From Gallionellaceae bacterium UBA6222 (lineage in GTDB: Bacteria; Pseudomonadota; Gammaproteobacteria; Burkholderiales; Gallionellaceae): a stretch of 30,636 nt of DNA. The notes beneath the pieces were generated by a model that worked only from the letters and a program-made list of their open reading frames with translations, was not told where the DNA came from and did not search any database. Shown here one piece after another: positions 29,552 through 30,636 of this stretch; within the stretch, counting starts at the first letter, position 1; the number at the start of each line of letters is the position of its first letter. A program made the translations under genes and the position numbers. Location of the stretch: NCBI GenBank assembly GCA_002421915.1, contig DISA01000047.1, positions 947 through 31,582 of the forward strand. The letters are read 5' to 3'.

Positions 29552-30007
29552 TCAAAGAGATTGAACCAGATCCAGGACTTCCTGCGCGTGACCATCTGCC
29601 TTCAGGCCGCGCCATTCCTTGCGGATGATGCCGTGGTTGTCGAGCACGAACGTGCTGCGCTCGATGCCGCGCACCTGCTTGCCGTACATCATCTTCTGCT
29701 TCATCACCCCGAACTGGGTGCAGACCTTTTCCTCTGCGTCCGACAACAGCGCGTACGGCAGGGAGAATCTGGCTTTGAAATTCTCGTGCGACTTGACGCT
29801 GTCGCGTGAGATGCCGGCGATCTCGCATCCGGCCAGCTGGAACTGGGCGTACAAATCGCGGAACTGCTGCGCCTCGGTGGTGCAGCCGGGCGTGCTGTCT
29901 TTGGGATAAAAGTAGATCACCAATGATTTGCTGCGAATGGGGTAGAGTGAGAAGTCAACGCCGCCGGTGGCGGGCAGGGTGAAATCGGCAACAGCTTGTT
30001 TTGACAT
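29552..30007 (-). CDS. bcp: Thioredoxin-dependent peroxiredoxin, BCP/PrxQ type
   Basis: Reduces hydrogen peroxide and organic hydroperoxides. The 151 residues show the PrxQ pattern: LVIYFYPKDSTPGCTTEAQQ with the peroxidatic cysteine (PGCT), GISRDSVKSHENFKARFSLP and YALLSDAEEKVCTQFGV. The resolving cysteine that many members carry five residues after the first (PGCTxxxC) is Gln here. Other cysteines (AGCEI, KVCTQ) are present, so it may use another partner or a 1-Cys mechanism. ATG at 30007 with GGAG upstream; the longer frame upstream runs over the clpB promoter and is not used. First gene of the run to the PPIase. Confidence 0.94.
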   Translation of the reverse strand: MSKQAVADFTLPATGGVDFSLYPIRSKSLVIYFYPKDSTPGCTTEAQQFRDLYAQFQLAGCEIAGISRDSVKSHENFKARFSLPYALLSDAEEKVCTQFGVMKQKMMYGKQVRGIERSTFVLDNHGIIRKEWRGLKADGHAQEVLDLVQSL

Positions 30008-30099
30008 TAAAGGACTCCGGTGACTGGCGTGCATTGTTGTCAAAAAACCGGGCAAAGGCAAGCAAGCCGTTGGCGCAGATGTTTTTCTGGCAGAAGGGG

Positions 30100-30124
30100 T
30101 TGAAAACACGCCAAATTCCCCCAC
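30100..30124 (+). promoter_or_regulatory. Sigma-32 (heat-shock) promoter of clpB
   Basis: TTGAAA (30100-30105), a 13-base spacer and CCCCAC (30119-30124) match the sigma-32 consensus CTTGAAA-N12-14-CCCCAT with the last base of the -10 differing. It leaves a leader of about 30 bases before the clpB ATG. No CIRCE element is present here. Confidence 0.82.
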
Positions 30125-30161
30125 ATGACCGGCGTTCAATCATTTCCGTCAAGGAGCGATC

Positions 30162-30636
30162 ATGCGTTTCGACAAATTTACCACCAAGTTGCAACAAGCC
30201 CTGTCCGATGCCCAAGGTCTGGCCGTCGGCGCGGATAACCAGTTCATCGAGCCACAGCACCTGCTGCTGGCCCTGCTTAACGATGCCGACAGCGGCGCAG
30301 GTTCGCTGCTGGCCCGCGCGGGCGGCAACACCAATGCGCTCAAGACCGCGCTGAACGATGCCGTGTCGCGCCTGCCAAAAGTGGAAGGTCACAGCGGAGA
30401 AGTGCAGGTCGGGCGCGATCTGACCAATCTGCTTAATCTCACCGACAAGGAAGCGCAGAAGCGCGGCGACCAATTCATAGCAAGTGAGATGTACCTGCTC
30501 GCGCTCACCAACGACAAGGGCGAATGCGGCCGCCTGTACAAGCAGCATGGCATCACCCGCCCCGCGCTAGAAACCGCCATCGCCGCTGTGCGCGGCGGCG
30601 AGTCGGTCGGTTCGCAGGAAGCCGAAGGCCAGCGCG
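30162..30636 (+). CDS. clpB: ClpB disaggregase, N-terminal part (runs off window)
   Basis: Hsp104-family chaperone that works with DnaK to dissolve protein aggregates. Only the first 158 codons are visible. They begin MRFDKFTTKLQQALSDAQ and show the two Clp-N repeats (IEPQHLLLALLND, about 29-41; FIASEMYLLALTND, about 105-118), then GITRPALETAIAAVRGG, which leads into the first AAA+ domain outside the window. AAGGAG lies six bases before the ATG. Its sigma-32-type promoter ties it to the rpoH gene encoded about 4.4 kb away on the other strand. Confidence 0.95.
   Translation, partial: MRFDKFTTKLQQALSDAQGLAVGADNQFIEPQHLLLALLNDADSGAGSLLARAGGNTNALKTALNDAVSRLPKVEGHSGEVQVGRDLTNLLNLTDKEAQKRGDQFIASEMYLLALTNDKGECGRLYKQHGITRPALETAIAAVRGGESVGSQEAEGQR

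Noticed and set aside
1..30636. CRISPR arrays, insertion sequences, prophage, tRNA or rRNA genes, defence systems
   Set aside because: I looked for direct repeats with regular spacing, transposase or integrase motifs and tRNA-like ends and found none. Almost all coding capacity is taken by recognisable core genes.

Overview
The window looks like a chromosomal segment of a motile, respiring betaproteobacterium. The signs are the order his genes - HIT - HtrA-like protease - NIF3 - petABC - sspA - sspB, a PVWY-type cytochrome b, and an RpoH gene whose promoter carries a CIRCE-like operator. A member of the Nitrosomonadales (for example a Gallionellaceae-like lineage) is my best guess, but that is inference from gene order and protein style, not a database match. 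Both ends cut genes: threonine synthase on the left and clpB on the right.

Layout. (1) 1-1896, plus strand: the 3' part of thrC and an AEC-family permease. (2) 1924-9057, minus strand: a flagellar filament block transcribed fliC - flaG - fliD - fliS - fliT - fliK-like - flhB-C-terminal-like - ycgR-like. It is headed by a very good sigma-28 promoter. (3) 9079-12887, minus strand: a soluble sensor kinase, a NarL/LuxR-type response regulator and a GGDEF diguanylate cyclase. (4) 12988-18110, plus strand: hisC-hisB-hisH-hisA-hisF-hisI-hisE and a HIT protein. hisG and hisD are not next to hisC, and tatABC, which I recall following the HIT gene in related bacteria, is absent. (5) 18166-19323, minus strand: a DegS-like protease, divergent from a NIF3-family gene. 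(6) 20310-24874, plus strand: a small c-type cytochrome, petABC (bc1 complex), a strong terminator, then sspA-sspB. (7) 24935-30007, minus strand: bcp - phoH - msrB - yciB - yciI - parvulin PPIase, and then rpoH from its own promoter. (8) 30162 to the end, plus strand: clpB behind a heat-shock-type promoter.

How it works together. The diguanylate cyclase keeps its active site and inhibitory site, and the last gene of the flagellar block is a PilZ protein with both c-di-GMP motifs, so making and sensing c-di-GMP are encoded a few kilobases apart. The right half is rich in protein quality control and oxidative-stress genes: an HtrA protease, the SspB adaptor for ClpXP, sigma-32, a PPIase, MsrB, peroxiredoxin and ClpB. 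The sequence suggests a heat-shock circuit in which HrcA would repress rpoH and sigma-32 would drive clpB.

No mobile element, CRISPR array, tRNA or defence system was seen. Most genes are conserved core genes. The less ordinary features are an 18-bp palindromic repeat family (GTCGGGWT-N2-AWCCCGAC) scattered between genes, the CIRCE-like operator laid exactly over the rpoH promoter, a sensor kinase with a degenerate receiver, an extra monohaem cytochrome with a structured spacer before petABC, and the missing tat genes. I do not see an obviously new multi-gene system.
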